Assembly: GCF_000308475.2 (NCBI RefSeq)
Contig: NZ_BAFT02000095.1
Coordinates: 1 to 53,101, forward strand
DNA length: 53,101 bases
DNA from: Nocardia brasiliensis NBRC 14402
GTDB taxonomy: Bacteria > Actinomycetota > Actinomycetes > Mycobacteriales > Mycobacteriaceae
Direction of reading: 5' to 3'
In this document: one piece after another, positions 8,993 through 19,051 of the stretch
Position numbering within the stretch: position 1 is the stretch's first letter
How the letters are laid out: each line of letters begins with the position of its first letter
Translations under genes and position numbers: made by a program
Notes under the pieces: model-generated
Told to the model about the DNA's origin: nothing
The model's input: the letters and a program-made list of their open reading frames with translations, nothing else
Database searches by the model: none

Positions 8993-10023
8993 GCGGAGGG
9001 TGGGTGCCCGACCGTGCCGTCCGAGTCCGGGGAGGGCAGCGCGGGTTTCGCGAAAGACGGCTGCTGCCAAGCCGAATCGTCGTGCTGCGCCGGGGAATCG
9101 GATCGGGCTCGCGGGACCGCTGTGGATTGGCCGTCGTGCGGCGCAGTGCCCCACGTTGTGGGCGGGGTTTGGCCCGTCGGAGCTTCGACACCGGGTGTGG
9201 GGACGGCTCGGGTTGCGGCTTCCGGTGCTCCCCAGCTCGGTTGCCCGTGGGCGGGCGGCTGGTCGGAGGGTGTGGGAGCCCCGTCCGGGGGCGGGGTTGG
9301 GCTGTTCGGCGCCGGGACGGCCCAAGGAGAGTGGGCGGCTTGGTTTCCCGGCGCGCCCCAGGCGGGTTGCTCGCCCGGGGTCGGTATCGCGGGTGTGGCC
9401 TGCCAATTGGGTTGGGGTTGGGCTGGGTTGGGGTAGGGAGGCTGCCACGGCTGCGGGGGCCAGGGCGCGCCTTGGGGTGCGGCGTAGGGATAAGCGGCCG
9501 GGGTGTGGGCGAGCCAGCGGGTGGTGGCGGGTACCAACGCGAGGGCGGCGGTGCCGATGGGGAAGAGCAAGCCGACGAGTCCGCTGATGCCGGTGCTCAC
9601 GCCGAGGGAACTGTCCCACGAGCCGCCCGCGGATTGGACGAGGGCGAACGAGACGATGCCGAGGACGATCACCGCGGCGCAGCCGACCACGACGAGCATC
9701 CGGCCGAACTGTTTGCGGCGCAACAGGGCGATCGCGCCGACGCCGAGCAGCACCGCGGTCACCATTGCCGACACCCCGCTGATGAGGGCGAAAGTCCGGT
9801 ACCAACTCTGCCCCAGCAGTCCGGTGGCATCGTATTCGCCGAGTTCATGGCCGATATCGATGAGCCCGAACACCAGGTTCACCGCGCCGCCGAGTAATTG
9901 CCCGACCGCGCCGACACACGCGAGCACACCCGCGGTGATCGCGGTCGCGCCACCGGGCGCAGGCACAACGCCCGGATAGCCGGGATACGGGTTGTAGCCG
10001 CTGGGATATTGCGGTGACACCAT
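8989..10023 (-). CDS. Four-helix membrane protein with long Pro-rich cytoplasmic tail
   Basis: 344 residues, family not recognised. A short Pro/Tyr-rich start (SPQYPSGYNPYPGYPG) precedes four predicted membrane segments between about residues 25 and 175. The second half is a Pro/Gln/Trp/Ala-rich, probably disordered tail with repeated PxW/WG units. Proteins of this shape are common in Nocardia and Rhodococcus, where they are annotated as hypothetical. Its stop codon overlaps that of the convergent hydrolase by four bases. No function is assigned. Confidence 0.8.
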   Translation of the reverse strand: MVSPQYPSGYNPYPGYPGVVPAPGGATAITAGVLACVGAVGQLLGGAVNLVFGLIDIGHELGEYDATGLLGQSWYRTFALISGVSAMVTAVLLGVGAIALLRRKQFGRMLVVVGCAAVIVLGIVSFALVQSAGGSWDSSLGVSTGISGLVGLLFPIGTAALALVPATTRWLAHTPAAYPYAAPQGAPWPPQPWQPPYPNPAQPQPNWQATPAIPTPGEQPAWGAPGNQAAHSPWAVPAPNSPTPPPDGAPTPSDQPPAHGQPSWGAPEAATRAVPTPGVEAPTGQTPPTTWGTAPHDGQSTAVPRARSDSPAQHDDSAWQQPSFAKPALPSPDSDGTVGHPPSA

Positions 10024-10180
10024 GACTCCCCCTCAGCGGAAAACCCCGCACATGTCTGTGCCGCACAGAATAAAGGACATGCCCGAACGGCACGTGCCAC
10101 GCGCGTTCGGGTCGACGTCCTTATGATCAGGGGCTAATACTCGTCGCTGGTCCGTCCAGCCGAAAGACACACGAGGACTG

Positions 10181-11158
10181 ATGACCGGCTTCCTGCTACG
10201 ACGCGCGCTTCACTATGTCGTGCTGTTGCTGCTGGCGTCGTTCCTGACCTTCAGCCTGGCGTCGTTGACGTTCCGGCCGCTGGACAGTCTGGAACAACGC
10301 AATCCGCGCCCGCCGCAGGCGGTGATCGACGCCAAGGCCGAGGAGTTACATCTCAACGACCCGATCCCGCAGCGCTATCTCACCTGGCTCAAAGGGATTC
10401 CGCAAGGCGATTTCGGGAAGACCCTGGCCGGTCAGCCGGTGAGCGCGGAGTTGCCGCGCCGGGTGGCGGTGAGTCTGCGGTTGCTGATCATCGGTTCCCT
10501 GGTCGGCACGGTGCTCGGTGTCCTGATCGGTGCGGCCGGCGCGATCCGGCAATACAAATTCAGCGACTACTTCACCACGATCATCTCGCTACTGGTCCTC
10601 AGCACGCCGGTGTTCTTGCTCGCGACATTGCTGAAATACGGTGCACTGGAAATAAATTCGCTCACCGGCGCGCAGATTTTCCTCTATACCGGGGAAACGT
10701 CGGCGAACCGGATCGATGGATTCTGGCCGCAGTTGCTCGACCGGTTGCAACATCTCGTGCTGCCGACGGCGGGCCTGGCACTGGGCGCCATGGCGGGCTA
10801 CAGCCGCTATCAGCGCAACGCCATGCTCGACGTGCTGCAGAGCGATTTCATCCGCACCGCCCGCGCGAAGGGCCTCACCCGCAGCAAGGCGCTGTACAAG
10901 CACGGTCTGCGCACGGCGCTGATCCCGATGGCGACGCTGTTCGCCTACAGCCTGCTCGGCCTGATCACCGGTGCGACGTTCACCGAGAAGATCTTCGGCT
11001 GGCACGGGGTCGGCGAGTGGCTCGTCGATTCGATCAACGCCCAGGACCTGTACCCGGTGGTCACGGTGACCGCGTTCGCCGGATTGGTGGTGCTGGTCTC
11101 GGGCCTGCTCTCCGATATCGTGCTGGCCCTGCTGGATCCGAGGGTGCGAGTTTCATGA
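10181..11158 (+). CDS. oppB: Oligopeptide ABC transporter permease OppB
   Basis: 325 residues, the same length I recall for M. tuberculosis OppB. The N-terminal membrane helix (RRALHYVVLLLLASFLTFSLASL), a periplasmic segment containing LNDPIPQRY, and five further helices fit the DppB/OppB family. The cytoplasmic coupling loop is SDFIRTARAKGLTRSKALYKHGLRTA. It opens a run of seven same-strand genes with 4-bp overlaps or short gaps and should form the membrane channel with OppC. GAGG lies just upstream of the ATG. Confidence 0.95.
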   Translation: MTGFLLRRALHYVVLLLLASFLTFSLASLTFRPLDSLEQRNPRPPQAVIDAKAEELHLNDPIPQRYLTWLKGIPQGDFGKTLAGQPVSAELPRRVAVSLRLLIIGSLVGTVLGVLIGAAGAIRQYKFSDYFTTIISLLVLSTPVFLLATLLKYGALEINSLTGAQIFLYTGETSANRIDGFWPQLLDRLQHLVLPTAGLALGAMAGYSRYQRNAMLDVLQSDFIRTARAKGLTRSKALYKHGLRTALIPMATLFAYSLLGLITGATFTEKIFGWHGVGEWLVDSINAQDLYPVVTVTAFAGLVVLVSGLLSDIVLALLDPRVRVS

Positions 11159-12075
11159 CAGAAGCGGAAATCATTGTTCAAGGCGCACCCGAGCCCGCTG
11201 CGGCGGGCCGGCGCAAACTGGTGTGGCGCCGGTTCCTGCGCAACAAGCCGGCCGTGGTCGGCGGCGTGATCCTGATCCTGCTGTTCGTCGCGAGTTTCGC
11301 GCTGCCGCCGCTGCTGAAGTACGACTACCAGCAGCTGGACTACACCGCGCTGCTCAAGCCGCCGAGCGCCAAGCACCCGTTCGGCACCACGCAGATCGGC
11401 CAGGACGTGCTCGCCCAGACGCTGCGCGGTATGCAGAAGTCGCTGGTGATCGGCCTGTGTGTGGCCGTGATCTCCACCGTCATCGCCGCGACGGCGGGGG
11501 CGACGGCCGGGCTGCTCGGCGGCTGGACCGATCGCGCGATCATGTGGCTGGTCGATCTGCTGCTCGTGGTGCCCAGCTTCATCATCGTCGCGCTGTTCGC
11601 GCCGCGCACGAAGGGCAGCGGGTCGATCCTGCTGCTCATCCTGTTGCTCAGCGTGTTCGGCTGGATGATCAGCGCGCGCATCGTGCGCGGTCTCACGTTG
11701 AGTCTGCGCGACCGCGAATTCGTCAGAGCCGCAAGATATATGGGCGCGCCGACGCGCACGGTCATCGTCAGCCACATCCTGCCGAACATCGCCTCGATCC
11801 TGATCATCGACACCACGCTGGCGGTGGGCGCGGCGATCATGGCCGAAACCGGGCTCAGCTTCCTCGGTTTCGGTGTGCAGCCGCCGGATGTCTCGCTCGG
11901 CTCGCTGATCGCCGCGGGCACCAAATCGGCGCTGACCTATCCGTGGCTGTTCCTGTTCGCCGGTGGCCTGTTGATCACCATCGTGTTGTGCGCCAACCTG
12001 GTCGGCGACGGACTGCGTGACGCGTTCGATCCCGGTGCCAAGCGGGCGCGCTCGAAGAAGAAGGCAAAACCATGA
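11155..12075 (+). CDS. oppC: Oligopeptide ABC transporter permease OppC
   Basis: 306 residues from the ATG that overlaps the oppB stop (ATGA). The N-terminal OppC domain (RRKLVWRRFLRNKPAVVGGVILILL) precedes the binding-protein-dependent permease domain, whose coupling loop reads LRDREFVRAARYMGAPTRTVIVSHILPN. AETGLSFLGFGVQPP is a family signature. Longer upstream reading is possible in this frame but would run inside oppB and is not supported. It pairs with OppB and is driven by the fused ATPase encoded next. Confidence 0.95.
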   Translation: MTEAEIIVQGAPEPAAAGRRKLVWRRFLRNKPAVVGGVILILLFVASFALPPLLKYDYQQLDYTALLKPPSAKHPFGTTQIGQDVLAQTLRGMQKSLVIGLCVAVISTVIAATAGATAGLLGGWTDRAIMWLVDLLLVVPSFIIVALFAPRTKGSGSILLLILLLSVFGWMISARIVRGLTLSLRDREFVRAARYMGAPTRTVIVSHILPNIASILIIDTTLAVGAAIMAETGLSFLGFGVQPPDVSLGSLIAAGTKSALTYPWLFLFAGGLLITIVLCANLVGDGLRDAFDPGAKRARSKKKAKP

Positions 12076-13919
12076 CCGGGAACTTCACCGCGCCGCTGCT
12101 GGAGGTGACCGATCTGCGCGTCTCCTTCCCCAGCGAGGAGGGCCGCATCGAGGCGGTGCGCGGAGTCAACTACACGGTGTCCGACGGCGAAGTGCTCGCC
12201 ATCGTGGGCGAATCCGGCTCCGGCAAGTCGGTGTCCTCGCTCGCGGTGATGGGGCTGCTGCCGGAGCAGGCCCGCATCGGCGGCTCGATCCGGCTGCGCG
12301 GCCGGGAGCTGCTCGGCCTGGGCGACCGCGAATTGTCCAGGCTGCGTGGCAGTTCCATCAGCATGGTGTTCCAGGATCCGCTGTCGGCGCTGACCCCGGT
12401 GTACCGGGTCGGCGAGCAGATCGCCGAAGCCCTGCTGGCCCACGGCAACCTGAGCAAGCCCGAGGCCGCGGCCAAAGCGGTGGAATTGCTCGGCCTGGTC
12501 GGTATCGGCGAACCCGAGGTGCGCGCCAAGGCGTTCCCGCACGAGTTCTCCGGCGGCATGCGCCAGCGCGTGGTCATCGCGATGGCGATCGCGAACGATC
12601 CGGCGCTGATCATCTGCGACGAACCGACCACGGCGCTGGACGTCACGGTGCAGAAGCAGATCCTGAATCTGCTGCGCAAGGCGCGCGATATCACCGGCGC
12701 GGGCGTCATCATGATCACCCACGACATGGGCATCGCGGCCACCCTGGCCGACCGGGTCGCGGTAATGTACGCCGGAAAGATCGTCGAAACTGCCTCCACC
12801 ACCGCGCTTTTCAGTGCGCCGCGGATGCCGTACACGGTCGGCCTGCTCGGTTCCATCCCGCGGATGGACGGCCCCGCACGGTCGCCGCTCATCCCGATCG
12901 TCGGCTCGCCGCCTGCCATGCACGATCTGCCGCTGGGCTGCTCGTTCGCGCCGCGCTGCCCGATCGCGATCGACGAGTGCCGGGTCGCGGAGCCGCCGCT
13001 GGAGAAGACCAACCCCGGCCACGCCGCGGCCTGCATCCGCACCGCGGAGGTCGGCAGCGACGCGTTGTTCGAGGCCTACCGGCAGGAGGTGTCCGCGCCG
13101 GAGGCCGAGGCCGAGGTGAGCGATCGGGTAGTGCTGCGGGTCTCGGATCTGGTGAAGACCTTCCCGATCACCTCCGGCATCGTGTTCCGCCGCCGCAAGG
13201 GCGAGATCCGCGCGGTCGACGGGATCAGTTTCGAGATCCGGGAGGGTCGCACGCTCGCGCTGGTCGGTGAGTCCGGTTCCGGCAAATCGACCACGCTCAC
13301 CCAGATTCTCGACCTGATCAGCCCGGAATCGGGCACGATCGAGATCATGGGCAGCGATGTCGCGTCCCTGAACAAGGCGCAGCGACGCGAGATCCGCCGG
13401 AAGATGCAGATCGTCTTCCAGGATCCGACCGCGTCGCTGGATCCGCGCCTGCCGATCTTCGACGCGCTGGCCGAGCCGATGCGCATCGACGGACGCCCGC
13501 GCGCCGAGATCGAGCGGCGCGTGCCGGAACTGCTCGAACAGGTGGGGCTGCGGCGCGAGCATGCCGAGCGCTACCCCGCCGACTTCTCCGGTGGTCAGAA
13601 GCAGCGCATCAGCATCGCCCGCGCGCTGGCGCTGGACCCGGAGATCCTGGTGCTGGACGAGCCGGTGTCCTCGCTGGACGTCTCCATTCAGGCCGGCGTG
13701 CTGAACCTGTTGCGCGACTTGCAGATCGAACGCGGCCTCTCCTACCTGTTCGTCTCGCACGACCTGTCCGTGGTGCGCAATCTGGCGCACGACATCGCGG
13801 TGATGTACCGCGGCAAGATCGTCGAATCCGGTGCCGCGGAACAGATTTTCGCGGCGCCGCGGCACGAGTACACCCGCGAGCTGATCGATGCGGTGCCCGT
13901 GCCGGCCGTCAGCCGATAG
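12072..13919 (+). CDS. oppD: Fused two-domain ABC ATPase for peptide import (OppD/F type)
   Basis: 615 residues containing two complete nucleotide-binding domains, equivalent to separate OppD and OppF in enterics. Each half has Walker A (GESGSGKS), a signature (FSGGMRQRV; FSGGQKQRI), Walker B (LIICDEPTTALD; ILVLDEPVSSLD) and the H-loop (ITHDMG; VSHDLS). Between them lies the OppD C-terminal extension with conserved cysteines (CSFAPRCP, DECRVAEPP, AACIR). A single-chain ATPase of about this size is what M. tuberculosis OppD looks like. ATG overlaps the oppC stop. Confidence 0.95.
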   Translation: MTGNFTAPLLEVTDLRVSFPSEEGRIEAVRGVNYTVSDGEVLAIVGESGSGKSVSSLAVMGLLPEQARIGGSIRLRGRELLGLGDRELSRLRGSSISMVFQDPLSALTPVYRVGEQIAEALLAHGNLSKPEAAAKAVELLGLVGIGEPEVRAKAFPHEFSGGMRQRVVIAMAIANDPALIICDEPTTALDVTVQKQILNLLRKARDITGAGVIMITHDMGIAATLADRVAVMYAGKIVETASTTALFSAPRMPYTVGLLGSIPRMDGPARSPLIPIVGSPPAMHDLPLGCSFAPRCPIAIDECRVAEPPLEKTNPGHAAACIRTAEVGSDALFEAYRQEVSAPEAEAEVSDRVVLRVSDLVKTFPITSGIVFRRRKGEIRAVDGISFEIREGRTLALVGESGSGKSTTLTQILDLISPESGTIEIMGSDVASLNKAQRREIRRKMQIVFQDPTASLDPRLPIFDALAEPMRIDGRPRAEIERRVPELLEQVGLRREHAERYPADFSGGQKQRISIARALALDPEILVLDEPVSSLDVSIQAGVLNLLRDLQIERGLSYLFVSHDLSVVRNLAHDIAVMYRGKIVESGAAEQIFAAPRHEYTRELIDAVPVPAVSR

Positions 13920-13932
13920 TTAGGGGAGCGCG

Positions 13933-15621
13933 ATGAGGGTCCGATCGAGCCGAACACTGGCACCGCGCTGCGCGATCGCGTTGGTCGCGCTGACCCTCGT
14001 CGCGACGGGCTGCGGCGCGGACGACGGCGGCTCGGTCAGCGGGGTGACCAGCGCGCTGGGCAGCACCAGCGATATCAACCCGAAGGACCCCGCCGAGCTA
14101 CGGGACGGTGGCAATCTGCGGCTGCCGACCACAGCATTTCCGGCGAACTGGAACACGCTGTCCATCGACGGCAACGACGGTGAGATCGCCGACATCGAAC
14201 GGCCGTTGATGCCGCGCGCGTTCCACACGAACGCGGCCGGTGAGCTCACCATCAACAAGGACTACTTCACCGACGTCCAGCTCACCAGCACCGAGCCGCA
14301 GGTGGTCACCTACACGATCAATCCGAAAGCCGTGTGGTCCGACGGTAATCCGATCACCTGGGAGGACATCGCGGCGCAGGCGAAGGCGCTGGACGGCACC
14401 GACAAGCGCTATCTGATCGCCATCACCGTCGGCTTCGACCGGGTGGCCAAGGTGGAGCGCGGCGTCGACGACCGGCAGGCGGTCATCACCTTCGAGCAGC
14501 CGTTCACCGAGTGGCGTGGGCAGTTCGCCGGGAACATGTCGCTGTTCCCCAAGTCGGTCACGGCCGACCCGGAGACCTTCAACAAGGGTCTGGTCGACAA
14601 CATGGGGCCGACCGCGGGTCCGTTCCTGGTCCAATCGACCGATCGCGGCCAGGGCCGGATCGTCTTGGGCCGCAACCCGAACTGGTGGGGCGACAAGCCC
14701 AAACTCGACACCATCACCTACAGCGTGCTCGACAGCACCGCCTGGGTGCAGGCCGTGCAGAACAACGAGCTCGACGCCGCACTGCTGCGCACCCTCGACG
14801 ATGTGACCACGCTTCGGCGGTCCTCGGATGTCGCCATCCGGCGCGCACCCGGTAATCGCTGGCGCCACCTCACCTTCAACGGCGCGCCCGGCTCCATCCT
14901 CGCCGATCCCGCACTGCGCGTGGCGATCTCGAAGGCGATCGACCGGCAGGGCATCGCGAATGCGGTACAGAACGGGCTGGTGGAGCAGCCGAAACCGCTC
15001 AACAGCCACGTCTTCCTGGAAGGCCAGGCGGGCTACCAGGACAACAGCCTCGGCTTCGATCCGGCCGCCGCCGCAAAGGAACTCGACGCGCTCGGCTGGA
15101 AACTCAACGGCGACACCAGGGAAAAGGACGGCCGCAAGCTCGAGATCCGCGACGTCATGTACAAGGACGACGTCTGGGTGCAGATCGCGCAGATCATCCA
15201 GCAGAACCTGGCCCAGATCGGCGTCCGGCTGGTGATCGATACCAAGCCCGGCGCAGGCTATTTCACCGATGTCATCATCCCGGGCAACTTCGACGCCGCG
15301 CAGTTCATCTTCGTCGGTGACGCGTTCCCGTTCAGCAGCATTCCGCAGACCTACGGGTTCCATCCCGGCGACTGGCAGAACAACTTCGGCCAGATCGGCT
15401 CGCCGGAACTCAACGACCTCATCGATCGCACCCTGTCCGAACTGGACCCGAAGAAGGCGATCGAACTCGCCAACGAGGTGGACCGCAAGGTGTTCGAGGA
15501 GGGGCATTCGCTGCCGCTGACCCAGTCCGAAGGCAACTGGGGCGTGCGCGCCGATATCGCCAACTTCGGGTCACCGGGGCTGGCGTCGTACGACTACACC
15601 AAGATCGGATTTGTGAAGTGA
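13933..15621 (+). CDS. oppA: Peptide-binding lipoprotein of ABC importer, first of three paralogues
   Basis: 562 residues of solute-binding protein family 5. The signal peptide ends in the lipobox LVATGC, so the mature protein should be lipid-anchored outside the membrane. Family features include NPKAVWSDGNPITWEDI and FNGAPGSILADPALRVAISKAIDRQGI, which form the peptide-binding lobes. GGGGAG precedes the ATG. It follows the ATPase by 13 bases and is followed by two closely related copies. Differences to the second and third copies concentrate in the middle (ALLRTLDDVTTLRRSSDV) and in loops that may set specificity. The ligand is unknown; small peptides are likely. Confidence 0.93.
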   Translation: MRVRSSRTLAPRCAIALVALTLVATGCGADDGGSVSGVTSALGSTSDINPKDPAELRDGGNLRLPTTAFPANWNTLSIDGNDGEIADIERPLMPRAFHTNAAGELTINKDYFTDVQLTSTEPQVVTYTINPKAVWSDGNPITWEDIAAQAKALDGTDKRYLIAITVGFDRVAKVERGVDDRQAVITFEQPFTEWRGQFAGNMSLFPKSVTADPETFNKGLVDNMGPTAGPFLVQSTDRGQGRIVLGRNPNWWGDKPKLDTITYSVLDSTAWVQAVQNNELDAALLRTLDDVTTLRRSSDVAIRRAPGNRWRHLTFNGAPGSILADPALRVAISKAIDRQGIANAVQNGLVEQPKPLNSHVFLEGQAGYQDNSLGFDPAAAAKELDALGWKLNGDTREKDGRKLEIRDVMYKDDVWVQIAQIIQQNLAQIGVRLVIDTKPGAGYFTDVIIPGNFDAAQFIFVGDAFPFSSIPQTYGFHPGDWQNNFGQIGSPELNDLIDRTLSELDPKKAIELANEVDRKVFEEGHSLPLTQSEGNWGVRADIANFGSPGLASYDYTKIGFVK

Positions 15622-17336
15622 GCCAAGCCGTATCCGGCCGGACCTCTCTGTGGAGACGTTCGGCCGCAACCCGATTCGCCGTTCCGATGGTCGCGCTCGG
15701 CCTGCTCGTCAGTGGTTGTGCAAGCACCGACGACGACGGCCACGCGCAAGGTGAGACGGGCGCGCTGAGCACGACCAACGACATCAACCCCAAGGGGCGC
15801 GACGAGTTACGCGACGGCGGCAACCTGCGGCTGGCGACATCGGCGATTCCGGAGAACTGGAACACGCTGTCCATCGACGGCAACGATGCCTCGATCAGCA
15901 GCATCCTGCGGCCCACCATGCCGCGCGCCTACCGGACCGATGCGGCGGGCAAGCTGACGATCGATACCGACTACTTCACCGACATCCAGCTCACCAGCAC
16001 CAACCCGCAGGTCGTGACCTACACGATCAACCCGAAAGCGGTGTGGTCGGACGGATCGCCGATCACCTGGGAGGACATGCGATCTCAGGGCGCCGCGCTG
16101 AACGGTGCCGACAAGCAGTTCCTGGTCGCGCAGTCGTTCGGCTTCGACCGGGTGGCGAAGATCGAACGCGGTGCCGACGACCGGCAGGCCGTCATCACCT
16201 TCAAACAGCCCTACGCCGAATGGCAGGGGCAATTCGCCGGTGAGGCGTTCCTGTTCCACCGGTCGGTCACCGCGAACCCGGAAGCGTTCAACAAGAGCCT
16301 GATCGACGGCATCGAGCTCACCGCAGGCCCGTTCGTCGTGCAGTCGGTCGATCGCACCCAGCGCCGCGTGGTGCTCGGCCACAACCCGAACTGGTGGGGT
16401 GAGAAGCCGAAGCTCGACACCATCACCTTCAGCGTGCTCGACTCCGCCGCCATGATTCCCGCGTTGCAGAACAACGAAATCGACGCCGTCGGGCTCGGCA
16501 CCATCGACGACGTGCGCACCGCGAAGAACACCCCCGGCATCGCGATCCGCCGGGCGACCAGCAACTTCTGGGGTCACCTGCGCTTCAACGGGGCACCCGG
16601 CGCCATCCTCGCCGATCGTCAACTGCGCATTGCGGTTTCGAAGGCGATCGACCGGCAGGGCATCGTCACCGCCATCCACAACGGGATGGTGGAGAATCCG
16701 AAACCGTTGAACAGCCACGTCTTTCTCGCCGGACAGGCCGGCTACCAAGACAATTCGGCGCCGATCGCCTACGACCCGGCCGCAGCCGCGCGGATGCTCG
16801 ACGAACTCGGCTGGAAACTCAACGGCGACGTCCGGGAGAAGGACGGCCGCAAACTCGAGATCCGCGACGTCATGCTCAACAGCCAGGGCTGGGTCCAGAT
16901 GGCGCAGATCATGCAGCAGAATCTGGCCCAGGTCGGCGTCAAACTGATCATCGACACCCGGCCCGCCCAGGGCCTGTTCACCGACGTCATCCGCCCGGGC
17001 AACTTCGACGTCGCCCAGTTCTCCCTGGTCGGCGACGCGTTCCCGATCGGCGATCTCGCCCAGGTGTTCGCGTACAACCCCGATGACCTGCAAGGCAATT
17101 ACGGCCGCATCGGTTCGCCGGAACTCAACGCGCTCATCGAACGCACCGTCTCCGAACTCGATCCGCAGAAGGTGATCGAACTGGCCAACGAGGTCGACCG
17201 GAAGATCTTCGAAGAAGGGCATTCCCTGCCGCTCTACCAAACCCCCGGCAACGTCGGCGTCCGCGCCGAACTCGCCAACTACGGCGCGGCTGGACTGGCG
17301 TCTTACGACTACACCAAGATCGGTTTCGTCAAGTGA
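15618..17336 (+). CDS. oppA: Peptide-binding lipoprotein, second tandem paralogue
   Basis: 572 residues, family 5 solute-binding lipoprotein with lipobox LVSGC. The GTG start overlaps the previous stop (GTGA), giving translational coupling. Long blocks are shared with both neighbours, e.g. TYTINPKAVWSDGSPITWED, LRIAVSKAIDRQGIVTA and NSHVFLAGQAGYQDNS. It departs from the first copy at the likely ligand pocket, for example VGLGTIDDVRTAKNTPGIAIRRA and the region around FSLVGDAFPIGDLAQVFAYN. The N-terminus is longer and more basic than in copy one, so the true start could be a little downstream. Confidence 0.92.
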   Translation: MSQAVSGRTSLWRRSAATRFAVPMVALGLLVSGCASTDDDGHAQGETGALSTTNDINPKGRDELRDGGNLRLATSAIPENWNTLSIDGNDASISSILRPTMPRAYRTDAAGKLTIDTDYFTDIQLTSTNPQVVTYTINPKAVWSDGSPITWEDMRSQGAALNGADKQFLVAQSFGFDRVAKIERGADDRQAVITFKQPYAEWQGQFAGEAFLFHRSVTANPEAFNKSLIDGIELTAGPFVVQSVDRTQRRVVLGHNPNWWGEKPKLDTITFSVLDSAAMIPALQNNEIDAVGLGTIDDVRTAKNTPGIAIRRATSNFWGHLRFNGAPGAILADRQLRIAVSKAIDRQGIVTAIHNGMVENPKPLNSHVFLAGQAGYQDNSAPIAYDPAAAARMLDELGWKLNGDVREKDGRKLEIRDVMLNSQGWVQMAQIMQQNLAQVGVKLIIDTRPAQGLFTDVIRPGNFDVAQFSLVGDAFPIGDLAQVFAYNPDDLQGNYGRIGSPELNALIERTVSELDPQKVIELANEVDRKIFEEGHSLPLYQTPGNVGVRAELANYGAAGLASYDYTKIGFVK

Positions 17337-17368
17337 CTACGCAGCACGCCTGCGGGAAGGAGCGAAAC

Positions 17369-19051
17369 ATGCGGGTTCGTTCATGGACAACGCGATTGGC
17401 GATTCCGCTGGTCGCCATCGGTTTGATCGCGGCAGGCTGCAGTTCCGACGACACCAGTGCGCCGGCCGGCTCTTCCGACGCGCTCGGCACCACCAACGAC
17501 ATCAACCCCAAGGATGTCAGCGAGCTGCGCGACGGCGGCAACCTGCGCTTGGCGCTCAGCTCGCTGCCGCAGAACTGGAACGGGCTGAACAACGACGGCA
17601 ACGACGCCGACACCGCCGCGCTACTTCGGCCGACCATGCCCCGCGCGTTCAAAACCGATGCGGCGGCCAATCTTTCGGTGAACACCGACTACTTCACCGA
17701 TATCCAGCTGACCAGCACCGAGCCGAAACAGGTGGTGACCTACACCATCAACCCGAAGGCGGTCTGGTCCGACGGCACCCCGATCACCTGGGAAGACATT
17801 CAGTCGCAAGCACGCGCGATGAGCGGTGCCGACAAGTCGTTCCTGATCGCGACCACGGCCGGCTTCGACCGGGTGGAGAAGGTCGAGCGCGGCGTCGACG
17901 ACAAACAGGCGGTCATCACCTTCGCGAAGCATTACGCCGACTGGCGTGGGCAATTCGCGGGCACTACGTTCCTGTTCCCCAAGTCGGTCACCGCGACGCC
18001 GGAAGCCTTCAACAAGGGTCTGCTGCAGGACCCGGGACCGAGCGCGGGACCGTTCATCGTGCAGTCCGTGGACCGGTCGCAGAACCGAGTGGTGCTGGGA
18101 CACAACCCGAAATGGTGGGGCGACAAGCCGAAGCTCGACACCATCACCTTCAGCGTGCTCGACAACTCGGCGCAGTTGCCCGCCTTGCAGAACAACGAGA
18201 TCGACGCCGTCGGCATCGCCAGCCGGGACGAGCGCAAGACCGCCGAGAACACCCCCGGCATCGTGGTGCGTCGCGCGCCCGGTAACCAGTGGTCGCATCT
18301 GACCTTCAACGGCGCGCCCGGCTCCATCCTCGCCGACGCCAAACTGCGCGTGGCCATTTCGAAGGCCATCGACCGGCAGGCGATCGCGACCGCCATCCAG
18401 AACGGCCTGGTCGAGAATCCGCAGCCGTTGAACAACCACGTCTACATGCGCGGCCAGGAGGGCTACCAGGACAACAGCCTCCCGTTCGATCCGGCCGCCG
18501 CGGCAAAGGAATTGGACGAGCTCGGCTGGAAGCTCAATGGCGACGTCCGCGAAAAGGACGGCCGCAAGCTGGAAATCCGCGACGTCATGTACAACCAGGA
18601 CGTCTGGGTCCAGCTGGCGCAGATCATCCAGCAGAACCTCGCGCAGGTCGGCGTCAAGCTGAACATCGAGACCAAGCCGGGCAACGGCCTGTTCACCGAT
18701 GTGATCATCCCGGGCAATTTCGATGTCGGCCAGTGGAGTTGGGTGGGCGACCCGTTCCCGCTCAGCAGCCTGTCGCAGATCTGGGCCTACAACCCGGACG
18801 ATGTGCAGGGCAACTACGGACGCATCGGCTCGCCGGAACTGAACGCCCTGATCGAACAGACCGTCTCGGAACTCGATCCGAAGAAGGCCATCGAGCTCGC
18901 GAATCAGGTCGACCGCAAGGTCTTCGAGGAAGGGCACTCGCTGCCGCTCACCCAGTCCCCCGGCAACATCGCCGTCCGCGACAACCTCGCGAACTTCGGT
19001 GCGGCCGGGCTCGCGACCTACGACTACACGAAAATCGGTTTCTTGAAGTGA
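17369..19051 (+). CDS. oppA: Peptide-binding lipoprotein, third tandem paralogue
   Basis: 560 residues from ATG 17369, chosen because AAGGAG sits 6 bases upstream and the resulting N-terminus (MRVRSWTTRLAIPLVAIG) aligns with copy one. A GTG at 17333 overlapping the previous stop would add 12 residues. Lipobox is LIAAGC. It resembles the second copy at IDAVGIASRDERKTAENTPG and the first at the C-terminal half. Three binding proteins behind one permease pair suggest broader ligand range or recent amplification. Confidence 0.92.
   Translation: MRVRSWTTRLAIPLVAIGLIAAGCSSDDTSAPAGSSDALGTTNDINPKDVSELRDGGNLRLALSSLPQNWNGLNNDGNDADTAALLRPTMPRAFKTDAAANLSVNTDYFTDIQLTSTEPKQVVTYTINPKAVWSDGTPITWEDIQSQARAMSGADKSFLIATTAGFDRVEKVERGVDDKQAVITFAKHYADWRGQFAGTTFLFPKSVTATPEAFNKGLLQDPGPSAGPFIVQSVDRSQNRVVLGHNPKWWGDKPKLDTITFSVLDNSAQLPALQNNEIDAVGIASRDERKTAENTPGIVVRRAPGNQWSHLTFNGAPGSILADAKLRVAISKAIDRQAIATAIQNGLVENPQPLNNHVYMRGQEGYQDNSLPFDPAAAAKELDELGWKLNGDVREKDGRKLEIRDVMYNQDVWVQLAQIIQQNLAQVGVKLNIETKPGNGLFTDVIIPGNFDVGQWSWVGDPFPLSSLSQIWAYNPDDVQGNYGRIGSPELNALIEQTVSELDPKKAIELANQVDRKVFEEGHSLPLTQSPGNIAVRDNLANFGAAGLATYDYTKIGFLK

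Noticed and set aside
11937..13865. 642-codon minus-strand frame opposite oppD
   Set aside because: Arg/Gly/His-rich antisense shadow of a complete two-domain ATPase gene.
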